Assembly: GCA_037349315.1 (NCBI GenBank)
Contig: JBAIAC010000010.1
Location: forward strand, 35,814,001-35,878,000
Reading direction: 5' to 3'
From: Chelydra serpentina
Taxonomy: Eukaryota > Chordata > Testudines > Chelydridae
DNA length: 64,000 nt
The translations under genes were made by a program, and so were the position numbers. How positions within the stretch are numbered: the stretch's first letter is position 1; each line of letters begins with the position of its first letter. This document shows positions 24,516 through 35,790 of this stretch, piece after piece. The notes below the pieces were generated by a model. The model had not been told where the DNA came from, did no database searches, and saw nothing but the letters and a program-made list of their open reading frames with translations.

Positions 24516-27500
24516 CGGTACCCCGGGGGCGAAGGCAAACAATGTGATGGTCTTATTTCCTTAATGTCTTTAGCCGGCTCCTTCCTCACTTTCTCCCCTC
24601 CCAGCAAAGAGCCTCGTCTAACCCTTTCAGTCCAAGGCCTGCCTGTCTCTTTCCTCATTGATACTGGAGCTACTTTCTCTCTCTTAAATCATGCCCCCCC
24701 CCCCCCCCCGGCTATCCTCTGAGGTTAAAACTGCAACTGGGGGGAGGGCAACCCACAGTCTCTGGGACTCACTTTGCCTCTAAATGTTGTTTATGCTGAT
24801 AAATGTTTTTCTCACCGTTTTCTTTTTTCCCCAGCTTGTCCGATCCCTTTGATGGGCTGGGATTTACTCTATAAGCTTGAGGCTACTTTAACCTATGCTC
24901 CTGAAGGGGTAGGATTATTGATGACAGTGTTAGGAGATTCGGCCCCAACTCAGGGTAATTGGGAAACCCCCCCCCCCTCTCTCCCCTGACCTCACTGACT
25001 TGCCTTTAACCCTCTGGGGAATTTCTGACACTGATGTTGGCCTGCTCCTTTCGGCAGAGCCAGTAAGGATTCCCTCCTTAACCCCCCCGTCAGTCCCTCA
25101 ATACCCCCTGTCGCTGGAAGCCCGGGAGGGCATCCGCCCCATTATCGAGGGATTCATTGCACAAAAGCTAGTCCGCCCTCAGCGCACTCCCTGTAACACC
25201 CCTATACTGCCTGTCAAAAAGCCTCCTAAAAAGGACAGAGACCCTATTCGTTGGCGCTTTGTACAGGATCTACGGGTTGTTAATCAGTATGTGGTCCCTC
25301 TTCATGCAGTAGTTCCTGATCCAGCTACTAAAATCAGCCAAATCCCCTGGGATGCTGAGTGGTTCACTGTTATTGACTTAAAATCAGCCTTTTTCAGCAT
25401 TCCTGTGCACCCAGACTCTCAGTATCTCTTTGGTTTCACCTGGGAGGGACAAAGTTATGTCTGGCAACGACTTCCTCAAGGCTACAGAGACAGCCCCACG
25501 ATTTTCACCCAATGCCTCCGCCACGACTTGGAAGGCTTCACCAGTCCGCAGGGATCCACGTTAGTCCTATACGTAGATGACACCCTATTAGGTAACCGCG
25601 AAGAAGCTGCCCTCCGCATCGATGGTAAGGCACTTTTATTATACCTACACGCAAGAGGCCACAAGGTAGACCCTAACAAGATTCAGTGGGTCTCTCAGAA
25701 GGTCCGATATCTGGGCTTCCTGTTAACCCCAGAGGGGCGACAAATGGACCCAGTCCGCATAAAGACTATCCAAAACTGCCCTCTGCCAAACACCAAGAAA
25801 CAACTTCGAGGTTTCTTAGGATTAATTGGCTTCTGTCGCCCCTGGTTGCCGTCCTGCGGGGAGTTAAGCAAACCGCTCCACCGACTCACTACTAACCTTG
25901 CTCCTGACCCTTTGCAGTGGTCCCCGGACACGATCCAAGCCTTTCAGTTACTCAAGGACAGTGTGGCCTCCTCCATGTCTCTCCGCCCCCCCAATTACAA
26001 CAAACCCTTTCACCTTTTTGTCCACGAGAGGGGCGGAATTGCTAGTGGCGTCCTTACCCAGCTGAGCGGGCCCCACCATTTCCCGCTTGCTTTTTACTCT
26101 CAGCAGATCGATCCTGTCGCTCAGGGAACCCCATCCTGCACCCGGACTCTGGCAGCAGCTGCCCTGCTGATCACAAAGGCAAAGAGCCTGACCCTGGGTC
26201 ATTTTACCACGGTTTGGACCTCTCATGCCTTGTCAGCCCTTCTGCGTAGGGGCACAACCCAAGTCTTTTCGGCCCATCGCCAGCAACAGCTAGAGGCCGA
26301 ACTCTTAGAAGACACTAACCTGATTTTTGAAAGGTGTGGGCCCCTTAATCCAGCTACCTTGCTTCCTGACCTGCCAGTCCTCCAGGATCAGCACGACTGT
26401 GTGGATGTAGTTTATAGCATCTTACAGATAAGGGACAACCTGTTTGACGTGCCACTGGACAACCCTGATTGCATCCTCTTCTCGGACGGCAGCTCCTTCT
26501 ATGTTGATGGCAAGCATTTCACCGGTTATGCAGTCACCTCTGAATGGGACATTCAAGAGGCCGCCTCACTGCCAGGCAACTGGGGAGCCCAAGCCGCCGA
26601 ACTCTATGCCCTGGCCCGAGCATGCCAGTTGGCCGCTGGTAAGACCGTTACCATTTTTACTGATAGCAAGTATGCTTTTGGAGTTGTGCATTGTCACATC
26701 CACCTCTGGAAGTTTCGAGGTTTCTAGACAGCTGCCGGTAACCCCATTCAGCACCTCCCCCTCGTCCACAAGCTTTTGGACGCCCTCCAAGAACCCTCGG
26801 TCCTGGCTGTAGTTCACTGCCGGGCCCATACTAAAGATGATAACCCCGTCACCCGTGGGAATGCCCTGGCTGACGCCTCTGCCAAGACGGCTGCCGTCTT
26901 ACCCTTAGCCATGCCCACGTTGGCTATTGCAGCCTCCTCCTTTACTCCACCGCACCCCGTACCAGTACCCGCTGCTGAACTACAGTCGTGGGAGAGCCTC
27001 GGAGCCACTCTGGTCAAAGGGACCTGGCTTATGCCGGATGGCCGAGCCTGCCTCCCTCGCTCCACATACCCCGTGGCAGTTCGCTGGCACCATGATAAGG
27101 GGGGTCACTACGGCACGCACGCCCTTGTGGACACCATCGCTCGCTTTTGGTATGCTCCAGGCATTCAACCCTACTGCCTGCCAATAGTGAAAGCATGCAG
27201 CACATGTCAGCGTAATGGACCTGCTCCGCCTCTTAACAAAATTAAGGGTGGAAGACCTCCGCCTGCTGCTCCATTTCAACATCTTCAAATTGACTTTGCA
27301 GATATGCCAAAGGCTTTTGGGAAAAAGCACCTCCTTGTTTTGGTTTGCCCTCTGACTTCCTGGGTCGAAGCTTTTCCTACTGCTAATTGTACTGCTGCCA
27401 CAGTGGCGAAGATCCTCCTTAGAGACATTGTACCCTGTTTTGGCATCCCTCTCGTGCTTGACTCAGATCGCGGACCTCACTTTACTGGTCATGTCCTTGG

Positions 27501-28167
27501 CCGTTTAGAACAAGGACTGGGCATTTCACACTCCTTTCATACACCCTACCACCCCCAGTCTAGCGGGAAAGTTGAGCGTATGAATAGGGAGCTTAAGTTT
27601 ACATTGGCTAAATACTGTCAGGAAACAGGGTTAAAGTGGCCTCAGGTACTTCCCTTGGTCCTGTTTCACCTTCGTACTCGCCCAACCCGTGTATTGGGAT
27701 TATTCCCCTTTGAACTGCTCTATGGACACCCCCCTTTCAAAGGTGGGGCGCTACCACGTGCTGATGTTTCACTATTGGGAGGGAATCATATGACCGCGTG
27801 CCAGTTTCTCTCCCTACAGGCTCGCCTCCGTACCCTTTGGAAAGCCTCGCAGTTTTCCCAGACCATGCCGCTGGAAGAACAGATCCACCCGTTCCAACCA
27901 GGGGACTTCGTCTGGGCCAAAAAGTTCGTTCGTGGCGACACCCTCCAGCCGAGGTTTACTGGACCCCACCAGGTTCTTTTAACAACCCAGACTGCAGTGT
28001 TCCTGGAAGGACGCAAATCCTGGATCCACCACTCCCACGTCAAGCCAGCCGTAGTGGACCACAGTGACGGACCAGCAGCTCTTGCCACCACTGAGGACAC
28101 TGCCTCTGACCAGTGGACCAGCTTACCTCTTTCAGACATCAGACTTAAATTGACTCGGCAAAAATGA
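24516..28167 (+). pseudogene. Broken provirus pro-pol (protease, RT, RNase H, integrase)
   Basis: The protease active-site segment FLIDTGATFSLL is at about 24651-24686. Protease is broken by frame changes at a C16 run (24694-24709), near a G6 run (24739-24744) and at a C11 run (24967-24977). After that one frame runs from about 25000. Reverse transcriptase has LPQG and the YVDD catalytic motif at 25570-25581. RNase H has FSDGSSFYVDG, an AAELYAL segment and TDSKYAFGV. A single TAG at 26725-26727 interrupts RNase H, and the same frame then continues to 28167. Integrase shows the HHCC zinc finger (histidines from 27088, CSTCQ near 27196), the D,D,E catalytic core (GAC at 27292, the aspartate of LDSDRG near 27460, the glutamate of KVERMN near 27572) and a C-terminal SH3-like end. 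Apart from these few breaks the gene is well preserved. Confidence 0.93.
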
Positions 28168-29627
28168 GAGGACCTTTTATTCTGACAACTGTATGTTTTT
28201 TACTATGCCCTTTTAGTTTATTTTCTGCTTATGAAGATAATGCTTTTATTAGATATTCCCACGAGGTTAAAACTCGTATTTTAGGAAATAGAAGTAATTG
28301 CTGGGTATGTACTCAATTTCCAGTAAATGCAGAACAGGGACTCCCCTTCACACCCATTCCCCTGACCATTGCTAATATGACATGGATGCCACCGGCTAGA
28401 GTAAAAGATCCAGTCCAACACAATCTTACATGGGACAAAACAGGAGTGCCAATTAACAGATATCTCAGGGTAACCAATCAGACAGGATCACTGTGTTTTG
28501 TTAAAGAAAAGGGGTCAACTTTTGTGGGAACAAGTAAATGCAACATGTATTTTAATGGCACCGCCTTTAGTAAAAATCTTGGCTTCAAGCCTTGCGCATC
28601 CCACTTATCCCATATGTGGATCCCTCACTCCGATCTAACTTTTTCATGGGTGGGCAAGCCTTCAGAGTCAGCTTTTAAAAAGCCCTGCTCAGATCATGAG
28701 GGTGTCCAACTAATTGCTAAGGGATATACGATTGCCTTCTACAACTGCTCAAGCAGTACTACACTGCCCTTTGAAAACACCACTACCAAATTGTGCCTCT
28801 GCAGTTCGCACAACGACCCCTCTGCGTTACCAGGGGAACAGTGGTCCAACGGGTGGTGGGTTACCTCCTACTTTGAGAAATGGAATACCCAAAATGCATT
28901 GTATGGAATATACTGGGTGTGCGGGCCCAAAGCTTATTACTTTCTCTCCCCTGATTGGGCAGGGTCATGTTATTTAGCGTGGCTAACACTGCCTTCTCGC
29001 ATCTCCCTCACTCCCCCTCATTTTCCCCACGTTCGTAACATCCGTGAAACCTTCAGAGATATTAATATCCGTGATGGTTTGTCGTGGCAGCGGTGGGCTG
29101 GTCTCATTAGCTTGAGGGGTGGTGTCATTCGTCTACAGGGACTACTAGAATCTTTAACCAATGAAACTGCGACCCTATTTGAAAATCAGGCCGGGGAAAT
29201 GTCCCAGCTGCGCCAGTTAGCTTTGCAAAACCGAATGGCTTTAGACATAATGTTAGCAGCCCAGGGAGGAACTTGCGCCCTCATAAATGGAGAATGCTGT
29301 GTTTTTGTAAATGACACCTACTCTGACACTTTTCAACGTACCAAACATCTAAGGGAAATGGCTAAGAACTACTCCTCTGGCCAGCCACCTTATGATTGGT
29401 GGGGAGCCTTATGGAATTGGCTGCCTGGATTTGGGTGGGTTAAAAAACTCTTGGTGGGTATTGTTGGGGCCATAGTAATCCTTATAATACTGTGTTGCTG
29501 TATTCAGTGTGTCCCCTCCCTCATAGACTCATGTGGGTCAGTTTGTTCTTTTCCTACTTCAGCCAAGGGCCCTACTCTCTTCGAGTTGGCCCAGGCTGAA
29601 ATTGCCAAGCGGCCCTTGGCTCCTTAA
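28164..29627 (+). CDS. env: Provirus envelope glycoprotein, open reading frame
   Basis: An uninterrupted 487-aa frame overlaps the end of pol by 4 bases, a usual arrangement. It has an N-terminal hydrophobic signal (about residues 4-22), a CWVC motif at 46-49 (the surface-subunit CXXC of gamma-type envelopes), several N-glycosylation sequons, a transmembrane subunit with a heptad-like helix, a CX6CC motif at residues 371-379, and one membrane span at about 429-451 followed by a short cytoplasmic tail. It is shorter than the usual 600-650 aa, mainly in the surface part, and I see no clear R-X-K/R-R furin site between the subunits. Whether it is expressed or functional cannot be judged from the sequence. 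Confidence 0.92.
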   Translation: MRGPFILTTVCFLLCPFSLFSAYEDNAFIRYSHEVKTRILGNRSNCWVCTQFPVNAEQGLPFTPIPLTIANMTWMPPARVKDPVQHNLTWDKTGVPINRYLRVTNQTGSLCFVKEKGSTFVGTSKCNMYFNGTAFSKNLGFKPCASHLSHMWIPHSDLTFSWVGKPSESAFKKPCSDHEGVQLIAKGYTIAFYNCSSSTTLPFENTTTKLCLCSSHNDPSALPGEQWSNGWWVTSYFEKWNTQNALYGIYWVCGPKAYYFLSPDWAGSCYLAWLTLPSRISLTPPHFPHVRNIRETFRDINIRDGLSWQRWAGLISLRGGVIRLQGLLESLTNETATLFENQAGEMSQLRQLALQNRMALDIMLAAQGGTCALINGECCVFVNDTYSDTFQRTKHLREMAKNYSSGQPPYDWWGALWNWLPGFGWVKKLLVGIVGAIVILIILCCCIQCVPSLIDSCGSVCSFPTSAKGPTLFELAQAEIAKRPLAP

Positions 29628-29679
29628 AATGGGGTGTAGCTTTTGGTAAATAGTTATCCCAAAGCTACAAATGGAGGAA

Positions 29680-30091
29680 TGTTGAGTCTGAACTTTTGAT
29701 GAGCTTAAACTTAAACTTGATGTCTCTGTCTGAACTTTTAATCAAAGCTCTGACCTGCGAACTACTCATGACACCCCCCTCCCCTTAAGTAGCCATCTCC
29801 CCTTTGTCTTTTAGAATTTACATTTTAACCCGTTTTATCCTGTAGAATCTTGATTGATTATGCATGACCATTATGATCTGTTAATCACTTTGTTTACTTC
29901 TGTGTATAAATATTGATGCTCACCCCTAATAAACTTGCCACACTTACTCTGAAGCTTTTTGAGCTAAGGATAGTGTGAGCCCGTTGATCAACGAATTGGT
30001 GTCTGGTCTCTGACAGATTGTGAGCCCCATACCAACTCCGCACGAACTCGGGTGCTGGAGAGGTGAGTAGGGACTTGCTTTTTACCTAACA
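29680..30091 (+). repeat. 3' LTR of gammaretrovirus-like provirus
   Basis: It is 412 bp with the same ends as the 5' LTR and differs at one base (T at 29721). TATAAAT falls at about 29905 and AATAAA at 29928-29933. It is followed by CTTA (30092-30095), matching CTTA before the 5' LTR: a 4-bp target-site duplication, the size made by gammaretroviral integrases. The purine stretch before it (ATGGAGGAA, 29671-29679) is the likely polypurine tract but is short and imperfect. Confidence 0.97.
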
Positions 30092-30095
30092 CTTA

Positions 30096-30218
30096 CAAGC
30101 TCTGTTTGGACTCTTTCCTGACAACCCTAATAAACCTTCTGTTCTACTGGCTGGCTGAGAGTCACATTGAATACTGGGAAGAGGGGTGCAGGACCTGACT
30201 CCCCCACACTCCGTGACA
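30096..30218 (+). mobile_element. Solo LTR, right part
   Basis: This is the continuation of the unit begun at 22636. It contains AATAAA at 30129-30134 and ends CTCCGTGACA, which mirrors the left end TGTGACGGAG. GTTAC follows at 30219-30223. A small inverted-repeat transposon is a less likely alternative, because the polyadenylation signal and TG...CA ends favour an LTR. Confidence 0.72.
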
Positions 30219-30418
30219 GTTACTAATATCCTTGATTAAAGTGAAACTGCACTTGTTAAAAATAAACAAATAATGTATATTTTGTGGTGCACGCTGTCTT
30301 TGCCTTACTGTGTCTCCTCAGCATTAGTGTGAAGTTGCAAGCATTGAATTGCAGCTCTAAAATAACAAAAGGAATCTAAATACTTCCTTTAGCTTTCAAG
30401 AAAAACACTAGAGAAGTT

Positions 30419-30556
30419 TAAGTGTAGTAGCCGTGTTAGTCTGTGTCAGCAAAATGAAAATAAGAAAGAAAAACTTGTAGCACCTTAGAGACTAACAAAT
30501 TTATTTCAGCATAAGCTTTCGTGGGTTAGTACCCACTTCATCGGATGCATGGAATG
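30419..30556 (+). mobile_element. Short SINE-like element with 12-bp TSD
   Basis: A 138-bp unit contains GTAGCCGTGTTAGTCTGTGT, CACCTTAGAGACTAACAAAT, ATAAGCTTTCGTGGG and CACTTCATCGGATGCAT. It is flanked by ACTAGAGAAGTT at 30407-30418 and 30557-30568. The long perfect duplication shows a LINE-type insertion. The family is one I know as abundant in turtle genomes, but I cannot name it with certainty. It has no coding capacity. Confidence 0.75.
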
Positions 30557-30868
30557 ACTAGAGAAGTTGGTGATAAAGAAAAGTGGGACTTAAGTGAGGC
30601 ATAGGCATCTGTGTAGCTTTTAATGAGTGGTTTGGGATTTTTTTAGAAAATCCATTTGTAACTCTGCATGTTTTACAGTTATTTGGCTAATTACAATATA
30701 GCTGCAGTGTAAATGTGTCTACAAATTTTGGTGTTTCCAAGCATATCTTTTTAAAATTATTATTAAAAGAAAGGTGAATAGCCTGTTTGCACTTTACTCT
30801 CTCAGAATGTAACATATGGCAGCCATATATGAAGGGAAAATCTGAGTCTATCATGTTTAATAACTTTT

Positions 30869-32500
30869 AGGGCTGTCGATTAATTGCAGTTAACACATAT
30901 GATTAACTCAAAAAAATTAATCCTGATTTAAAAAATTAATAACGATTAATCGCAGTTTTAATCACACTGTTAAATGATAGAATGAATATCAATTGAAATT
31001 TGTTAATTTTTTTGGATTTTTTTCTACATTTTCAAATATATTGATTTCAATTACAACATAGAATAAAAAGTGTACACGCTCACATTATATTACTATTTTT
31101 TTACAAATATTTGCACTGTAAAAATGATAAAAGAAAAAGTATTTTTCAGTTCACCTCATACAAGTACTGTATTGCAATCTCTTTGTCGTGAAAGTGCAAC
31201 TTACAAATGTAGATTTTTTTTTGTTACATAACTGCACTCAAAAACAAAACAATGTAAAACTTTAGAGCCTACAAATCCACTCAGTCCTACTTCTCGTTCA
31301 GTCAATCACTAAGACAAGCAAATTTGTTTACATTTACAGGAGATAATGCTGCCCACTTCTTATTTACAATGTCACCAGAAAATGAGAACAGGCATTTGCA
31401 TGAAACTTTTGTAGCCCGCATTGCAAGGTTTTTACATGCCAGATATGCCACCATTCCAGAGAACATGCTTCCATGCTGATGACACTCGTTAACAAAATAA
31501 TGCATTAATTAAATTTGTGACTGAACTCCTTGGGGGAGAATTGTATGTCTCAAGCTCTATTTTCCCTGCATTCTGCCATATATTTCATGTTATAGTAGTC
31601 TTGGATGATGACTCAGCACATGTTCATTTTAAGAATGCTTTCACTGCAGATTTGACAAAATGCAAAGAAGGTACCAATGTGAGATTTCTAAAGATAGCTA
31701 CAGCACTGGACCCAAGGTTTAAGAAGCATGCTTTCAGAAGTCTTAAAAGAACAACACTCCAATGTGGAAACTACAGAACCCGAACCACCAACAAAGAAAA
31801 TCAACCTTCTGTGGTGGCATCTGACTCAGATGATGGAAATGAACATGTGTCTGCACTGCTTCGGATTGTTATCGAGGAGAACCTATCATCAGCATGGACG
31901 CATGTGCTTTGGAAAGGTCGTTGAAGCATGAAGGAACATATGAATCTTTAGCGCATCTGACATGTAAATATCTTTCGACGCCGGCTCCAACAGTGCCATG
32001 CAAACACCTGTTCTCACTTTCAGGTGACATTGTGAAGAAGGAGAAGGCAGCATTATCTCCTGCAAATATAAATAAACTTGTTTGTCTGAGCAATTGGCTG
32101 AACAAGATATAGGACTGAGTGGACTTGTAGGTGCTAAAGTTTTATGTTGTTTTATTTTTGAATGCAGGTTTTTTTGTACAAAATCCTACATCTGTAAGTG
32201 CAACTTTCATGATAAAGAAATTGCACTGCAGTACTTGTATTAGGTGAACTGAAAAATACTATTTCTTTTGTTTTTTACAGTGGAAATATTTGTAATAAAA
32301 ATAAGTATCAAGTGCACTTTGTATTCTGTGTTATAATTGAAATCAATATATTTGAAAATGTGGAAAACATCCAAAATATTTAAATAAATGGTATTCTATT
32401 ATTGGTTAACATTGTGATTAATCGCGTGATTAATCACTATTAGTTTTTTTAATCGCGCAATTAATCATGATTCATTTTTTTAATCTCTTGACAGCCCTCA
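30869..32500 (+). mobile_element. Fold-back hAT element with transposase remnant
   Basis: The ends AGGGCTGTCGATTAATTGCA and the reverse complement of TTAATCTCTTGACAGCCCT are similar, and TAACTTTT (30861-30868) versus TTACTTTT (32501-32508) is a near-perfect 8-bp duplication. The centre encodes transposase fragments on the + strand: an ATALDPRFK segment in 31517-31924 and the C-terminal hAT dimerisation domain (HLFSLSGDIVKKEKAALSP) in 31894-32112. The left arm encodes the same dimerisation domain on the minus strand (CLFSFSGDIVNKKWAALSP in 31302-31505). The two arms, about 600 bp each, are thus inverted copies of the 3' end. There is no intact transposase. Confidence 0.85.
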
Positions 32501-32605
32501 TTACTTTTTAAAGACTGCCCAGTCAATCATGCTAAATGATATGGGGAAAACTGATTTATTCTAAAGAAAGGAATGGTTTAGGGGTTAAAATAAAGGACAG
32601 GGACT

Positions 32606-32670
32606 AGATCCTCAAAGGTATTTAGGTGCCAATCTATGGAAATTAGGCATCTAAATACCTTTGAGGATCT
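32606..32670. repeat. Small fold-back repeat
   Basis: 25-bp arms at 32606-32630 (AGATCCTCAAAGGTATTTAG...) and 32646-32670 are reverse complements with one mismatch, separated by 15 bases. This is probably a short MITE; its outer borders are unclear. Confidence 0.7.
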
Positions 32671-35600
32671 GGGCCAGTGAGTCTGGAAAGCTAGTCTGCC
32701 ACAGGCTTCATGTGTTACTTTAAGCAAGTCCTTAACCTCGATGTGGCTCAACTATACAATGGAATTAATGGACTAATGCAATAAATTGTTGCAATTCTTT
32801 TAAAGTCAATGGAGTTCTGGCAATTTTCAGACCCAGTAGGTTTTACCAACACACTTCGTAATTGTATTCATTGGGATACTGTGGGTCTGGATATACTGTT
32901 TTGGTGGATTAGGTTAAGGGAGCACTGACAAATATTTAAGTACACAAAATAAAGGTATTCTAGTCCACTCTGTATTCCTTTTCTCTGTACAGTGTATGAA
33001 TTCCTTTAAAAATGAATTAGGTATTCCATGACCTAAGATTAGAATATTTTGGTCCACACATGCTCTTTCCAAAGTATTTTGTGTGATACGGTGTGTGAGG
33101 GACATTATTATAGGTTAGCACTACTTATAGTTAAGGTTGCCTAATATTTCCCATTATAACATCCTGTTTTTCATTTCTTATAACTTTGCCCAAATTTAAC
33201 TATCTGGCCTGAAATTTTTCATACCAGGTGTGTGCCTCAGACTGGATTTTTTGGGGGAAAGTTTCCACAAAAATGGTCCATCCATTTCTGAGAATGAGAT
33301 TAGGGAAAAATATATAGTTTTGTCCTGATAAAAAAATTGTAAAATTTTGTTGAGATGCTCTAGTGCTTCTATGCTTTGGAGCAAGGGGCTTGTAATACTG
33401 CAGGGGGCTTGCTCTGGTGCCAGAAACATTCCTGGTGCCTTTAAGCATTCAAGTGGTTTAATATTCACAGTTTCTTGTGTGTTACATAAAGACATTAGAG
33501 GTAAGACGGAAATTCAGAATCCATGTCCATTCAGTCCTTAACCATCCTGCATGGACTGTCAAAGAGGATGCTATTGAGTACGAACTGTTGTGGTGGTGGC
33601 ACTTTCAGTGCCTGTTCACTAGACACTAGATAGTAAATTCCTTGGACCACCAAGCAGCTGACAAGCTGTAACAACTGTTCGTTGCTACTTATTTGCTAAC
33701 TATAATTACCCAGAGGTGAAGAAATTCATTATATCCCATTACCAATCCTCAGAGCCAGCCAGTCACCTTGGTTTAATTCTATCCCAGGCTTTCATTGTTG
33801 TTTTCTGCTGAGACAGTTTGCACTAGTGAAGGTGAATTTAGATCAAGAGTGACATCCAGTGGTCATGATAATATATAGTCCAATTTCTTTCTGGAAAAGA
33901 AAGATTGGAAGAGTTGTTAATATTCAGTAATACAAAGAGCTGATAGCGCATATGTCATGGAATAATTCCATGTTATTCTTCCACAACTTGATTATTTAAG
34001 CTGTCAATAGGTGAGGGCCAAAGGAGCTCTCACCAAAAGCTCTAACTCCCCTTCCATATAGAGTTTGTCTAGTCATGGACAATTCTCATACCTGGTCGTA
34101 CCCACCTTTCAGACCATTGCAAGAGTACCTCACTGACATGTTTACATTTGACACACCAGCTGCATCAAGGGTTGTTTGTCTACTACAGCTCGGAAATGGA
34201 GGAATTCAGGAACACCTTTGAGACACAAAATGCCTCATTAGTATTAAAACTGTACTCACCTACTCCTTCCCTGCACCAGGCATTGACATCCAACTCTAGA
34301 TGGCAGCAGATGGGCAACACTGGACAGGAACAGTGGGCACCCTCAATTGTCCCTTGCCCTTTCCTAGGAAGATTTCATTGCTTGGTGTGATGGACTTTGG
34401 GCTTGCTCCAGCACCCAGTAAAGTCAGTATGAATCTTTTCATTGATTTCAGAGAATACTGCCTCAGACCCTCCCTAATGGGAGAGAGATTTCAGGAACAT
34501 GCCTCATTATAAATTGCCTCTCATGCTTTCACACTGAGGGGTATCCCAACATCCCTGGCTGCCACTCCTGGGTGCATAAAGTTAAACATGTGCATAAGTG
34601 TTTGCAGGGTCGCAGACAACGTTTCTTAGACTGCATCTCTTCATTTCAGTGCTTGTGAAATAACTCACATACCAACCTGTTTTCTGAAAGTTATGGAGAG
34701 GCACTTGTTATAGTGGAATTGTCTGAACTGCTCTTCTGGTGGTCAGAAAATTAGGCTAGACACTCTAGCATAGGGGAAGATCAATAGTACACTGGTCATA
34801 AATTGCTCAAAAGGTATATTATAGCATGTCAGTTACCATTTTTGCTGCTCCCAGTGAAACCAGCCCATTAGCTCATGCAAACGTGCACACATATCTCTGA
34901 CGATAGCTATGCAACCGTCCTCGCTCCAGGCATACTATATATATCATATAGAGTAGGCATCCTGCTGAGAGCTGTACTAGCTAGATTTAGTTATATATTC
35001 TAAAAAGAGTCTTTGTGTAGACTTCTAGAAAAGAAATATATGTCATACAATTTTGGTTGATGTCCATCTGTGCTGAGATACACTGATAAATGGAGATGAT
35101 CTTAACATGGATGCCACCTGCTCTATTTAAGGGAACATCTTTTCTTGAAGGGTCATGGAACCCCATATATTTATTTTAAGCGATAGTTATGAAACACACA
35201 TGCTGGGTTAGGTTAATGTTAAACAAGGAGTGAGCCAGAAAATGTGAATATAGATCTAAACTTTCTTAGTGTTCAGGGATGTTCAGACTCAGGGGTTTGT
35301 TTCAGGCCATTATAGAGGTAAGAGTCAGCTGCAAAGTTTGGAACTGTTCACAGCCAGTGTTTCAGCTTATTCCCAACTTTAGTTCATAACTCTGGTAGCA
35401 TACAGTACCTGTAACTGAAAAATGCTGGGGCCCACTTTCAACTCCCCTACTTCCCTGGATAGGAGTAACTCCTACTCTCATATCCTGCAAAGGGCTGCAA
35501 AAAATACATAGAGCCCCTATTGTTCTAGATATTCCAAGCAGGGAGCCACAGAAAGATAATTAAAATGTGTGGAAACAAATAGATTTTAAAAATGATTTTA

Positions 35601-35790
35601 AAAGAAAAAAATCCTTTATTTTAGAGAGATGTTTATTTTCAATTAATATTTAAGAGAAAGGGAAAAGAGAATGACAGAGCAAGCGAGAGAGAGAGACATG
35701 ATAAAACACCTTTATATGCATAAAATTTCATTCAAAACTATTTTAAATGTTATAAAATTACAATATATACACAAAATATATCAATAAAAT
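32671..35790. other. Intergenic sequence, nothing recognised
   Basis: About 3 kb of AT-rich DNA without a supported gene. A short (GA)n tract lies at 35681-35696. Open frames up to 99 aa show no family motif. Confidence 0.45.

Noticed and set aside
24694..24709. Poly-proline tract in the proviral protease as a real feature
   Set aside because: It comes from the C16 homopolymer and coincides with a frame break, so it is not expected in the family.
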